Assembly: GCF_003205235.1 (NCBI RefSeq)
Contig: NZ_QJSM01000012.1
Coordinates: 1 to 41,264, forward strand
Length of the DNA stretch: 41,264 nucleotides
Origin: Thermoplasma sp. Kam2015
GTDB taxonomy: Archaea > Thermoplasmatota > Thermoplasmata > Thermoplasmatales > Thermoplasmataceae
Direction of reading: 5' to 3'
The first letter of the stretch is position 1. Each line of letters opens with the position of its first letter. Both the position numbers and the translations under genes were made by a program. Of this stretch, positions 16,842 through 24,666 are shown piece by piece. The notes under the pieces were generated by a model, which was not told where the DNA came from, made no database searches, and saw nothing but the letters and a program-made list of their open reading frames with translations.

Positions 16842-17004
16842 TTTTTTGCCTTTCCGCATAGCATATCTATCTTTGCATGGCAAAAAAAAAGCATCATATA
16901 CATATATTAAGGATAATTAAATCTCAGCCTGAATATTAATCTATCATACCTAATTTTCGTCTGAAATCGCACAGGTTTTCGGGCTGTCATCATGGATCTT
17001 ATGA

Positions 17005-17024
17005 GATCGTTTTCATTAACGATC
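17005..17024. repeat. 7-bp hairpin downstream of the DMT transporter gene
   Basis: GATCGTT (17005-17011) and AACGATC (17018-17024) form a perfect stem with a 6-base loop, 21 bp beyond the transporter stop (minus strand). It may be a 3' structural element or termination region. The rest of 16842-17004 holds AT-rich sequence and an A-run (about 16883-16891), with no gene. Confidence 0.35.
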
Positions 17025-17044
17025 CAGATCTCGACAGTTCTTGT

Positions 17045-17902
17045 TCATCTGAGTCTGCCTGACATGTATATGCCGACGCTCATAATGGCGAATCCGATCA
17101 GCATCGTTCTGGAAATGCCCTCGTGCAGAATGATCAGGGACAGCACGACGCTTATCGCCGGCACTATGAAAAAGTAGGCGGATATGGCACTCACCCTGTA
17201 TTTTCTGTAGAGCGTAAGGAAGATGAAGTAAGCCACCGCGGTGCCGAGGGAGCCCATATATAGCATGATAAGGTTGAACTGAGGGTTCATCAGGTTTCTG
17301 TTTATTCCTCCGGTGATCAGTGCTATTACCAGAACGACCGGCATCGCGTACAGCAGCTGAAGCGTGTTCAGGCCGGCGGAATCGTATCCAGTCAGGAATT
17401 TCCTGTAGAAGACCGTTCCAAGAGCCCAGCTCAGAGCCGCGAGTATGAGCATGATGAGATCCAGATAGTCGGATACATCAACCGATCTGAAGAATATTAT
17501 CACCAGGCCAGCAAAGCCAAGTGCAATCCCAGTGGCTTTGCCCATTCCAAACCTGTCGTTAAGCAGGAAATAGGAAGCCGCAAGGGACATTATTGGATAG
17601 GAATATATTATTATAGAAGTGAGGGACGCGCTCACACCAGTTTCGCCGAAGAACCAGAGCGAAAAGAATGCGGTTATGTTAAGGTTGGCAAGCACGAAAA
17701 CCTTAAGGTGCTCTGCGAGCTTCTTGGGAAACTTTATCTGCCTGAAGAAAAGTGCAGATGAGAATGCCAGTGCGTATAGAACCCGCATGATCAGGATGGA
17801 TGAGGAAACGTCGTAGCTGTAGGCATATTTCACCATTATGTAGTTGAGGCCCCAGAAAAACGCCATTAAGAAAAACAGCGCAGGCTCTCCGTATTTCTGC
17901 AT
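17045..17902 (-). CDS. EamA/DMT-family transporter
   Basis: A 285-residue protein with ten hydrophobic helices arranged as two EamA repeats of five, typical of drug/metabolite transporters (RhaT/YdcZ-like). The first repeat opens with ALFFLMAFFWGLNYIMVKYA and contains the FYFxGxxxxSxx-like stretch FFLWFFGETGVSASLTSIIIYSYPIM. The second opens with LIMLILAALSWALGTVFYRKFL and ends in SVVLSLIILHEGIS and a GIYMSGRLR tail. Family members move amino acids, metabolites or drugs; the substrate here cannot be read from the sequence. A TATA-like AATATAATCG about 26 bp upstream supports the ATG at 17902. It is divergent from the PolD small-subunit gene. Confidence 0.85.
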   Translation of the reverse strand: MQKYGEPALFFLMAFFWGLNYIMVKYAYSYDVSSSILIMRVLYALAFSSALFFRQIKFPKKLAEHLKVFVLANLNITAFFSLWFFGETGVSASLTSIIIYSYPIMSLAASYFLLNDRFGMGKATGIALGFAGLVIIFFRSVDVSDYLDLIMLILAALSWALGTVFYRKFLTGYDSAGLNTLQLLYAMPVVLVIALITGGINRNLMNPQFNLIMLYMGSLGTAVAYFIFLTLYRKYRVSAISAYFFIVPAISVVLSLIILHEGISRTMLIGFAIMSVGIYMSGRLR

Positions 17903-17996
17903 CCCGTGGTGATTTCCAGGTCGATTATATTACTTTTGAATTCCATGGATAAAGATAATCCATTTATCCTCGAAATGGATGATCCGAAAGTAGAAG

Positions 17997-19388
17997 ATGT
18001 CGCAGCTGGATCGAACAAGTCTTATCCAGTACTTCAACAACAATGGTGTACTAATATCTCCGGAGGCGCTGGATAAGATCATAAAATACTCATCGAGTTC
18101 CCTCATAGAAGAGCTTATAAAAAATTCTGATGGTTATATTGATGAAAAGTACGTGGATCGTTATGTTTCCAGGCCCAAGATTAAGAACGATTATGAGGTA
18201 TACATACCTGATGTCCGTTTCAATGCTTCAATAGAGGATTTCAGGAAGATGTTCGTGAGCAAGTACGAGAAGTTGAGCAAGATCATAACTTCAAGCTCAT
18301 CAATGCGCGGTTCTGTTAGCATAAAGACCGCGAAGAGATCCCAGGGTGAAGTGAAGGTCGTCGGCATGGTATCCGAGGTCTCGATGACCAAGAACGGGCA
18401 CAAGCGCATAGTGATCGAGGACCTTGACGATTCGATCACGGCCATCGTGATGAAGGACAGGGGGCCGGTTAACGAGATAATCTTGGAGGACGAGGTGATC
18501 GGAATAATCGGCAGTGTGAGTCAGTCTTCAAAGGATCCTGTGATATTCGTCAATGAGATCATCCGGCCTGATATACCGTATAGAATAATCGATGAGGAAA
18601 AGCATGACCCGGTGTACGTAGCATCTATATCCGACATACACGTGGGGAGCAAGACATTCAGGAAGAGTCAATTTGAGGATATGGTCAGGTGGCTCTCTGG
18701 ATCAGATGATGATGCTTCAAAGGTAAAATACCTCATACTGAGTGGAGATGTGGTTGATGGGATAGGCGTGTATCCGGATCAGGAAAACGATCTGGAGATA
18801 CTGAACCCGCTGGAACAGTATGGAAGGTTGGCCGAATATCTTGTAGATATCCCTGAGGACATAAAGGTCTTCATAATGCCTGGAAACCATGATACGGTGA
18901 GGCTGTCAGAGCCACAGCCGGTGTTTCCTCCAAAGATACGTGATCTCTTCGAGCCCAATGTGGCGTTCCTGCCGAATCCATACAATCTGAAGCTGGAGGG
19001 CAAGAACGTTCTTGTTTACCATGGGATGTCTCTTAACGACATGATAGAGCTGATACCCGGCGCTAACTATGACAGCATAGGTAAGGCAATAGAGGCGATA
19101 CTTGTGAGGAGGCACCTGAGCCCAAAATACGGGGGAAATACGCCCATGATACCCTCCGCAGTTGATTATCACGTCATAGAGGAGGTTCCGGATATATTCA
19201 TAACAGGGCACATACATTCCCATTACATAGGCAACTATAAAGGAGTAAGATACGTCAATTCTTCAACATGGCAGTCTCAGACAGAGTACCAGAAGATGAT
19301 GAACTTCAACCCAAAACCTTCAAAGCTGACGCTATTCGATCTATATTCCAGATCGGTCATAATAAAGGATTTTGACAATGGGTCATAG
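17997..19388 (+). CDS. polB: DNA polymerase D small subunit (DP1), exonuclease subunit
   Basis: A 463-residue DP1 subunit of archaeal replicative polymerase D, which pairs with the large polymerase subunit DP2 encoded elsewhere. An OB-fold (about residues 105-195, VKVVGMVSEVSMTKNGHKRIVIED) precedes an Mre11-like calcineurin phosphoesterase domain. Its motifs are intact: SISDIHVGS, SGDVVDG, MPGNHD, VYHGMS and TGHIHSHY, so 3'-5' proofreading activity is expected. It is shorter than the Pyrococcus protein (about 610 residues), mainly by lacking a long N-terminal linker; the N-terminal helical domain is retained. Its last 6 bp overlap the convergent gene at 19383. An alternative short frame begins at 17945 but has no support. 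Confidence 0.95.
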   Translation: MSQLDRTSLIQYFNNNGVLISPEALDKIIKYSSSSLIEELIKNSDGYIDEKYVDRYVSRPKIKNDYEVYIPDVRFNASIEDFRKMFVSKYEKLSKIITSSSSMRGSVSIKTAKRSQGEVKVVGMVSEVSMTKNGHKRIVIEDLDDSITAIVMKDRGPVNEIILEDEVIGIIGSVSQSSKDPVIFVNEIIRPDIPYRIIDEEKHDPVYVASISDIHVGSKTFRKSQFEDMVRWLSGSDDDASKVKYLILSGDVVDGIGVYPDQENDLEILNPLEQYGRLAEYLVDIPEDIKVFIMPGNHDTVRLSEPQPVFPPKIRDLFEPNVAFLPNPYNLKLEGKNVLVYHGMSLNDMIELIPGANYDSIGKAIEAILVRRHLSPKYGGNTPMIPSAVDYHVIEEVPDIFITGHIHSHYIGNYKGVRYVNSSTWQSQTEYQKMMNFNPKPSKLTLFDLYSRSVIIKDFDNGS

Positions 19389-19724
19389 CGTCTTCTTTAT
19401 TATTGCGTCGATCTCATCCTTGAAAACCCGCACAAGATCTTCATACATCTCAGACTTAACGCCTTCCGGTGCACTTACAAGGCCTATCTTCGCTATTATC
19501 TTAGCCATGCTTATCATGGCATCGTACTGTTTTATGCGCGATTCCATGAACTCCTCTAATACATTTGCAAGTTCCTTCTTTATGCTCTCGTCCTCGTTCA
19601 TCTTCTTCTTTATATATTCCTTTATGAGATCCTTCACTATATCGCGAACAGCCTCGAGGTACAGATCCTCGGTCGGCATCGCCTTCATAAAATTCTTAAA
19701 ATATTTCTCAAGATCATCGTCCAT
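19383..19724 (-). CDS. small charged helical protein, unknown function
   Basis: A 113-residue, highly charged and predicted all-helical protein. It has alternating Lys/Glu stretches (KDLIKEYIKKKMNEDESIKKELANVLEEFMESRIKQYDAM) and an aliphatic MISMAKIIAKIGLV segment that is too short and amphipathic to be a membrane helix. I do not recognise the family. The start ATG lies about 26 bp after a CTTTATTCC TATA-like box, so the gene looks real. It shares its final 6 bp with the convergent DP1 gene and is followed upstream by the eL41 gene on the same strand, 40 bp away. It could bind nucleic acid or a partner, but nothing in the sequence shows this. Confidence 0.6.
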   Translation of the reverse strand: MDDDLEKYFKNFMKAMPTEDLYLEAVRDIVKDLIKEYIKKKMNEDESIKKELANVLEEFMESRIKQYDAMISMAKIIAKIGLVSAPEGVKSEMYEDLVRVFKDEIDAIIKKTL

Positions 19725-19764
19725 GGAAAAACATCATTAGATGGAATAAAGAATTTTTGTAGGA

Positions 19765-19833
19765 TCACATTCTATTTGCTCTTCTCTCTCTTTTGAGGCG
19801 CCTAATCCTCTTCTTTCTCCATTTCCATCTCAT
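19765..19833 (-). CDS. rpl41e: ribosomal protein eL41 (L41e), 22 residues
   Basis: A tiny gene below usual length cut-offs. The product, [22 protein letters not shown], aligns with the eukaryotic/archaeal L41e consensus (MRxKWRKKRxRRLKRxRR...). L41e is a single basic helix at the ribosomal subunit interface, normally 24-37 residues, so this is a short form. Twelve of 22 residues are Arg or Lys. A possible TATA box CATATATGG (about 19919-19927) lies some 90 bp upstream and would give a leader of about 65 bases, with purine-rich GGAAAG just before the ATG as a weak ribosome site. It is easily missed by gene callers. Confidence 0.85.
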   Translation of the reverse strand: MRWKWRKKRIRRLKRERRANRM

Positions 19834-20017
19834 CTTTCCGCGCTTTTTCCAGTCCCTTGAACTTCTCTTCAACCAAACACCTCTGATCGCTAAAGTGTGA
19901 CGTTGACCTGATTGAACCACCATATATGAAAGTTATTGCTGGTTGAAGGGATCGTTCGGCAGAACATTGAAGCCATCGCAGATGCTGAATATAAAAATAT
20001 TTTTCAGTTGGGGCGCC
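19834..20017 (-). other. inter-gene region with promoter elements and possible tiny RNA or ORF
   Basis: Between eL41 and the 59-residue gene, the minus strand carries two TATA-like boxes: one around 19989-20004 (AT-run ending TTTTTATATT) and one around 19919-19927. The first is placed about 25 bp before an ATG at 19976 that opens a 28-codon frame ending at 19890. Its composition (Trp, His, Asn-rich) does not look protein-like, so a short RNA or simply the leader of eL41 is as likely. No known RNA motif was recognised. Plus-strand frames here are shadows. Confidence 0.3.
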
Positions 20018-20197
20018 TCAGTCGGCGTTTCCGTGGCAGAAGTAACTCGATATGTACCTGTCGTATGCGGACATCTCTACTGCATACACCGAGGGTACTT
20101 TCGTGTATCTCTTTATGGCCTCCCTAACAACATCCTCAACGTCTCCCATAGCAGACAGTTCGCTATACAGCGCATCATCTATCTCTATCTTTGCCAT
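20018..20197 (-). CDS. 59-residue ribbon-helix-helix-like small protein
   Basis: A short gene encoding MAKIEIDDALYSELSAMGDV followed by EDVVREAIKRYTKVPSVYAV and a 19-residue tail (EMSAYDRYISSYFCHGNAD). The first 30 residues fit the ribbon-helix-helix pattern of CopG/antitoxin-type regulators: a beta strand (KIEIDD), the LYSEL helix and the VVREAIKRY helix. An AT-rich TATA element (20221-20231) lies about 28 bp before the ATG, which supports a leaderless real gene. No toxin gene is adjacent. The neighbour on the same strand is eL41. A DNA-binding role is inference from the pattern only. Confidence 0.65.
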   Translation of the reverse strand: MAKIEIDDALYSELSAMGDVEDVVREAIKRYTKVPSVYAVEMSAYDRYISSYFCHGNAD

Positions 20198-20220
20198 TGA
20201 TAATCATACTCTTGCATGCT

Positions 20221-20231
20221 ATTTATATTTT
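20221..20231 (-). promoter_or_regulatory. TATA box of the 59-residue gene
   Basis: Read on the minus strand as AAAATATAAAT, centred about 28 bp before the ATG at 20197, consistent with a leaderless transcript. The remaining 20232-20338 is AT-rich intergenic DNA holding the promoter of the downstream exporter; ATATTAATA (20304-20312) is 27-35 bp before its ATG. Confidence 0.55.
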
Positions 20232-20338
20232 GCTATATTGGACTTCGTCAAATGACGTATGAAATCACATTCTGCGTATCGTTTTCATCAATGAAATACC
20301 ACACATATTAATAATCGATATATATCAGGAATATTGAT

Positions 20339-21787
20339 ATGGCTCTGTCGCGGAGCGATGCCGTACTGATACCAGTTCTTGCAGGGGTGATGATGGGTGC
20401 GATCGACAGCACGATAGTCGTACTAGCGCTGCCCACCATATCAGATAGCCTCAGAGCGCCACTGTCAATCTCAATATGGATTATACTTGCATACCTACTG
20501 ACGGCTGCAGTCACAACAACACAGTTCGGGCGCCTAGGCGATATGAAGTCCAGAAAGACCATATTCAACAGCGGCATGCTGATCTTCACCGCCGGTTCTT
20601 TTCTCTGTGGCGTATCGCCCAATATAGAGTCGCTGATCGCATTCAGATTCGTGCAAGCGGCCGGAGGTTCAATGATGCAGGCCAACTCCGGATCCATAAT
20701 AGCGGACAGCTTTCCGCCAAATCTCAGGGGCCGTGCTTATGGTTATACTTCAGTGGGATGGAACTCAGGTGCGACGCTTGGTATAGTGCTGGGAGGAATA
20801 ATAACAACGCTCATTGGATGGCGATACATTTTCTACATAAACGTTCCAATCGGCCTGATATCGTTCTATTTCGCCGTGAAATACATAGGGCATGGTGAAA
20901 CGCGTACAACGCATCTGGATATTCCCGGCGTCGTAACACTTTCGGCTGCCCTAGTATCTTTATCTTATGCGGCGACGGACTTCACCTCGCACGGCTTAGA
21001 CGCGATCAACGAGGCCTTGCTGCTCTTCGGTTTCATCATGATAATCATATTCATATTCTTGGAAAGAACGAACAGCGACGCACTTCTCCCCGTGAGCATG
21101 TTTCAGAATAGGGTTTTCAATTTCTCCATATTGGCGGCTTTTCTCCAGAGTCTGGGATATCTTGCGGTCACATTCATAATAATCATGTATCTGCAGGGGC
21201 TTCGCGGTCTTTCCCCGTTAGACAGCTCGCTGCTTCTCGTACCGGGATATGTGCTGGGCGGTTTCACAGGTCCAGTATTCGGTAAGTTATCGGACAGGGT
21301 AGGCGCCAGGCTGCCGGCAACCTTGGGCATGATGCTGATGGCTGTCGCCATAGTCATGTACATGCAGCTAAGCCTCTCCACTCCCCTATATTACATAATA
21401 CCCATTTCGATAATATCCGGGTTAGGTTCATCCATGTTCTTCCCGGCAAATAACAGCGCCGTGATGGCCAGCTCTCCTGTCAGGACGTATGGCGGCGCCT
21501 CCGGCCTGCTCAGGACCATGGCCAACATCGGTATGCTGGGCTCTTTCGTGCTTGCCATAACCGTTTCCACGCTATCTATACCCAGATACATAGCATTTGA
21601 GGTATTCGCAGGGGTAGGGCATCTCGTGGGCGGTGTTTCTGCATCATTTCTGGACGGCATACATACGGCTCTTGCCGTATCACTCGGGATCATACTGGTA
21701 GGGGCCATTTTTTCCTTCATAAGGGGCAAGGAGGAGAGAAAGAGCGGTTCGGTGTCAATGCCACACAGCAGCAATGATCCAAAGTAA
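20339..21787 (+). CDS. MFS multidrug-type exporter, DHA2 (EmrB/QacA) family
   Basis: A 482-residue permease with about 14 transmembrane helices, the count typical of the DHA2 drug:proton antiporter family. Diagnostic features are the TM1 motif GAIDSTIVVLALPTI (LDxTVxNVALP-like, with the membrane-embedded Asp), motif A after TM2 (FGRLGDMKSRKTIF) and the TM5 motif C-like segment GWNSGATLGIVLGGIITTLIGWRYIFYINVPIG. Family members export drugs, bile acids or other hydrophobic compounds using the proton gradient. Thermoplasma lives at about pH 2, so proton antiport would be strongly driven. Substrate unknown. The gene is apparently monocistronic, and no regulator is adjacent. Confidence 0.88.
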   Translation: MALSRSDAVLIPVLAGVMMGAIDSTIVVLALPTISDSLRAPLSISIWIILAYLLTAAVTTTQFGRLGDMKSRKTIFNSGMLIFTAGSFLCGVSPNIESLIAFRFVQAAGGSMMQANSGSIIADSFPPNLRGRAYGYTSVGWNSGATLGIVLGGIITTLIGWRYIFYINVPIGLISFYFAVKYIGHGETRTTHLDIPGVVTLSAALVSLSYAATDFTSHGLDAINEALLLFGFIMIIIFIFLERTNSDALLPVSMFQNRVFNFSILAAFLQSLGYLAVTFIIIMYLQGLRGLSPLDSSLLLVPGYVLGGFTGPVFGKLSDRVGARLPATLGMMLMAVAIVMYMQLSLSTPLYYIIPISIISGLGSSMFFPANNSAVMASSPVRTYGGASGLLRTMANIGMLGSFVLAITVSTLSIPRYIAFEVFAGVGHLVGGVSASFLDGIHTALAVSLGIILVGAIFSFIRGKEERKSGSVSMPHSSNDPK

Positions 21788-21983
21788 ATCGCTCTGTTAT
21801 GAAACCTGCGGTTAAATGAGGCAGTGATGCACCTCAGCAGATCATTCATGATGTCAGATCAATACATTGCGAATCTGCGGTCATCTGCATGGTATATACT
21901 CCGAACACAGCATTTTCACGCGTTTCGCAGATACACGGTACAAGCTATGACAATCTCTATATATTCTCTAAAACTGACCATAC

Positions 21984-22901
21984 GTGCTTGAGAAAGTGAT
22001 AGAGGTCGATCATCTCCGGCAAACTTATGATGGCAGGAATTTTGTCGTGGATGACGTTTCATTCTATGTATCAAAGGGGGAGATATACGGCCTCCTTGGA
22101 AAAAACGGTGCGGGAAAGACCACGACGATCCGCACGATGACCACTATACTCCCAGTTCACTATGGAAAGGTCAGAATCCTCGGTATGGATGTTTCTGAGA
22201 ATGCCGAAAGGATAAGAAAACGCATAGGGGTTGTACTTCAGAACGAATCCTTCGATTTTGCAAGCGTCGAGAGAAATCTGAAGGTCTACGGTATGCTTTG
22301 GGATGTCCCAAGAGAGGTGCTGAAAGCAAGAATAGAGGAGGTGCTTGAGGTTTTTGACCTTTCCTCCCTGAGAAAGGTCAGGGCGATGGAGCTATCCGGG
22401 GGGCAGAAGAAGAGGCTTCAGGTGGCCAGGGAATTTCTCCACGACATGGATCTGCTCTTCCTGGATGAGCCCACCGTTGGTCTCGATCCTATAATGCGGC
22501 GGTCCGTGCTCAACTACATAAGGGATAAAGCAAGAAAGGGCCTGACCGTACTTTACACAACTCAGATCATGGAGGAGGCGGACTATCTGTGCGACAGGAT
22601 AGCTATAATGAACAATGGGAAGATAGTCGCTGAGGGTACAAGCTCCGATCTTAAAGCTAAATACGGAGATTTGAAGACGATACATGTCATAATCTCAGGG
22701 GAACTTGATTACGATAGCCTTAAGGTAAAATTTCCTGAAGACGTCGTGGTTGATAATGATGAGATAAGGATAGTTTCCAAGAACGTAGAGGATATACTTC
22801 CTGATCTCATAATCTATCTGAAGGCGAGAGGCATCAGGATAGATAGGATCAGTGTGGAGGAAAGTAGTCTGGACGACGTCTTTCTGAAGGTGGTGTCATG
22901 A
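21984..22901 (+). CDS. ABC exporter ATP-binding protein (DrrA-like)
   Basis: A 305-residue ATPase of the DrrA/NodI type: Walker A GKNGAGKTT, Q-loop GVVLQNES, signature LSGGQKKRLQVA, Walker B LLFLDEPTVGLDP and the H-loop position replaced by YTTQIMEEADYLCDR (Gln for the switch His, common in this subfamily where the motif reads TTHYMEEA or TTQYMEEA). A C-terminal extension of about 75 residues is typical. It starts with GTG at 21984, 22 bp after the centre of a CTATATATTCT TATA box at 21957-21967, thus leaderless. It overlaps the permease gene by four bases. Substrate unknown. The 21788-21956 stretch upstream shows no gene. Confidence 0.92.
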   Translation: MLEKVIEVDHLRQTYDGRNFVVDDVSFYVSKGEIYGLLGKNGAGKTTTIRTMTTILPVHYGKVRILGMDVSENAERIRKRIGVVLQNESFDFASVERNLKVYGMLWDVPREVLKARIEEVLEVFDLSSLRKVRAMELSGGQKKRLQVAREFLHDMDLLFLDEPTVGLDPIMRRSVLNYIRDKARKGLTVLYTTQIMEEADYLCDRIAIMNNGKIVAEGTSSDLKAKYGDLKTIHVIISGELDYDSLKVKFPEDVVVDNDEIRIVSKNVEDILPDLIIYLKARGIRIDRISVEESSLDDVFLKVVS

Positions 22902-23662
22902 TACCTCCATCTCTGCGGTTGACAGCAAGAAATCTCATAATAAATACGGATCCGGGTACGCTGCTGTTCCTGCTGGGGCTTCCATCATTCTACCTGATAG
23001 TTCTCGGACTTATGTTTCAAGCCCTGATACCCAACGTATTCTTTGAGGGCCATTCAATAAGTTATGCTCAATTCCTCTCACCGGGAGTTGTGGCCATGCA
23101 GCCCTTCATAGCAGGATCCATAGGTGGAAGCATGCTCTGGTCTGATCGCCGGTGGGGCATGTTTGAGCAGCTGCTGGTAGGCCCTTTCCACAGGATAGAC
23201 TACTTGTTGGGCATAATCTACGTATCCATGATATTCTCAGTTGGCGGAGCAATGCTGATGTTTCTTGTTTCATATCTGTTGACGGGGTTCGTCATCCATT
23301 ATTTGGTGAACATCATACTCATCATTCTGGTGCTGCTTGTATCATCAGTACTTTTCACATCCCTGTTTCTGGTGCTTTCGGTTTTCATACGCACCATACA
23401 GACCTATAACACGGTCACCATGTTTATCTTCTTCATACTTGATTTTGCCAGCTCTGCATTCTATCCTATCAACACCAGAACACCGATTGGCCTTCGCATA
23501 GTCTCATATGCGAATCCCCTGACATACATAGTTGATTCCGTGAGGGATATGATGTTCGCCAGCCTGAATAGATCCGATCTCATATACGTGATGATCGTTG
23601 TGGTGTTATCAGCACTGTTCTTCATCTTCGCGGCCCTGTCTTACAGGAAGGCAAAGATCTGA
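22898..23662 (+). CDS. ABC-2 type permease, partner of preceding ATPase
   Basis: A 254-residue integral membrane protein with six helices, the ABC-2/DrrB architecture: GTLLFLLGLPSFYLIVLGLMF, a second helix near VVAMQPFIAGSIGGS, then IIYVSMIFSVGGAMLMFLVSYLL, LVNIILIILVLLVSSVLFTSLFLVLSVF, the re-entrant FIFFILDFASSAFYPI and a C-terminal MIVVVLSALFFIFAALSY. The conserved loop SDRRWGMFEQLLVGP is the coupling segment of the family (R.rGt.e.l..tP). ATGA overlap with the ATPase gene shows they form one transporter, probably a homodimer of each. Likely efflux of lipid, drug or glycan material, but the substrate is not readable. Confidence 0.88.
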   Translation: MIPPSLRLTARNLIINTDPGTLLFLLGLPSFYLIVLGLMFQALIPNVFFEGHSISYAQFLSPGVVAMQPFIAGSIGGSMLWSDRRWGMFEQLLVGPFHRIDYLLGIIYVSMIFSVGGAMLMFLVSYLLTGFVIHYLVNIILIILVLLVSSVLFTSLFLVLSVFIRTIQTYNTVTMFIFFILDFASSAFYPINTRTPIGLRIVSYANPLTYIVDSVRDMMFASLNRSDLIYVMIVVVLSALFFIFAALSYRKAKI

Positions 23663-23729
23663 AAAGAGAAATATTTATCCGTATTTTTTCTCTATATAAT
23701 TGATGTAAGGTCAATACGGGCTTGATTGT

Positions 23730-24347
23730 ATGTTCAGAGATAGAACTGAAGCAGGGCGGATTCTGGCCGATCGGATAGCCAGGCCAGCAGGAAGGTGTAC
23801 GGTCACAGGCATAGCGCGTGGCGGTATAATAACTGCAAGGCCAGTGGCTGAAATACTGGGCTGTGAATTGACAACCATAATAGTCAAGAAGATCGGTCAC
23901 CCTGATGATCCAGAGTTCGCCATTGGTGCGGTGGCCGAAGGTATGGAGAGAAGGCCGTATCTTAACTCGTTTTCATCCGGCATCGATAGAGAAACTGTAC
24001 AGTATGCGGTCAGCAGGCTCATGGATGAAATTGGAGAGCTTCGCAGGACACTTGGATCTGCGAACTCCGTATTCAACGGAAGATGGGATAATGTAATAGT
24101 TGTGGATGACGGATCTGCAACCGGGACAACAGTAGTCGCAGCTGTCAGAAGTATTAAAATAAACGTCACGAAAAATGTGCTGGTCGCTGTGCCAGTCATC
24201 AGTGAAGATGCCTTCGATTTGATAAGATCGGAAGGTGTGGATATTGTATACGTTGATATGCCGTATGATTTTGAGGCCGTAAGTGAATTCTATTCGGATT
24301 TCAGAGAAGTCTCTGTGGATGATATACGATCCATGCTGTATGGATAG
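23730..24347 (+). CDS. phosphoribosyltransferase-family protein
   Basis: A 205-residue type-I PRTase fold. The PRPP-binding loop is NVIVVDDGSATGTTVVAA (about residues 120-137), and the N-terminal strand VTGIARGGIITARPVAEILGCELTTIIVKKIGHPDDPEFAIGAVAEG matches the group often annotated as putative phosphoribosyltransferase (sometimes fused to hydrolases in bacteria). The VPVISEDAFDLIRSEGVD...YVDMPYDFEAVSEFYSDF tail is typical of that group. Base specificity is unknown; it is not recognisably Hpt, Apt, PyrE or Upp. A CTATATAAT box at 23693-23701 lies about 32 bp upstream. It stands alone between the ABC operon and tRNA-Trp. Confidence 0.85.
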   Translation: MFRDRTEAGRILADRIARPAGRCTVTGIARGGIITARPVAEILGCELTTIIVKKIGHPDDPEFAIGAVAEGMERRPYLNSFSSGIDRETVQYAVSRLMDEIGELRRTLGSANSVFNGRWDNVIVVDDGSATGTTVVAAVRSIKINVTKNVLVAVPVISEDAFDLIRSEGVDIVYVDMPYDFEAVSEFYSDFREVSVDDIRSMLYG

Positions 24348-24491
24348 ACGAATATTGAAGATGAGAAAGAAGACATATTTTGATTCAGCTGCGAAATTGA
24401 TATATAGGATTCAAACATCACTTTTTGAGAAAATACCCTGCGGCATAATTCAGCGGAGGAACCGTTGACACCGCCGGAACATGGGCTACGG

Positions 24492-24631
24492 GGGGACATG
24501 GGGTAATGGCATCCTGACGGGCTCCAGTCAGGAGATGATTAGAAACAGGGTCATCTGATTTGATGATGAGTGACTGGAACTATGATCCAGGAAGAGACCC
24601 GTAGATCTGGGTTCAACTCCCAGTGTCCCCA
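24492..24631 (+). tRNA. tRNA-Trp (CCA) with a 69-base intron carrying box C/D guides
   Basis: Acceptor stem GGGGACA (24492-24498) pairs with TGTCCCC (24624-24630), with discriminator A24631 and no encoded CCA end. The T arm is CTGGG-TTCAACT-CCCAG. Anticodon stem ACGGG pairs with CCCGT (24598-24602) and the anticodon CCA is at 24524-24526. The intron 24528-24596 sits between positions 37 and 38, the canonical archaeal site. A bulge-helix-bulge can be drawn (central CTCC/GAAG with one C-A mismatch). The D arm has one unusual extra base. As in other archaea, the tRNA-Trp intron looks like a C/D sRNA. Splicing is expected by the archaeal endonuclease. Confidence 0.92.
24528..24596 (+). ncRNA. tRNA-Trp intron as box C/D methylation guide for C34 and position 39
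   Basis: Box C is ATGATTA (24535-24541, one mismatch), D' is CTGA (24555-24558), C' is ATGATGA (24563-24569, perfect), and D is ATGA (24582-24585, one mismatch). The 8-base guide 24571-24578 (TGACTGGA) is the exact complement of 24523-24530, and the fifth base before D (G24577) pairs with C34. The D' guide GGGTC (24548-24552) pairs with GACCC (24596-24600), and the fifth base before D' (G24550) pairs with C39. These are the two sites known from the Haloferax intron (Cm34, Um39). Confidence 0.82.
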
Positions 24632-24666
24632 TATTCTCATCTTTATGAATAATGTGAAAAAGATCA

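Noticed and set aside
17945-18070. An ATG-started frame of about 42 codons overlapping the start of the DP1 gene
   Set aside because: The DP1 frame in a different register is clearly coding, and the second frame shows no conservation signal I can see.
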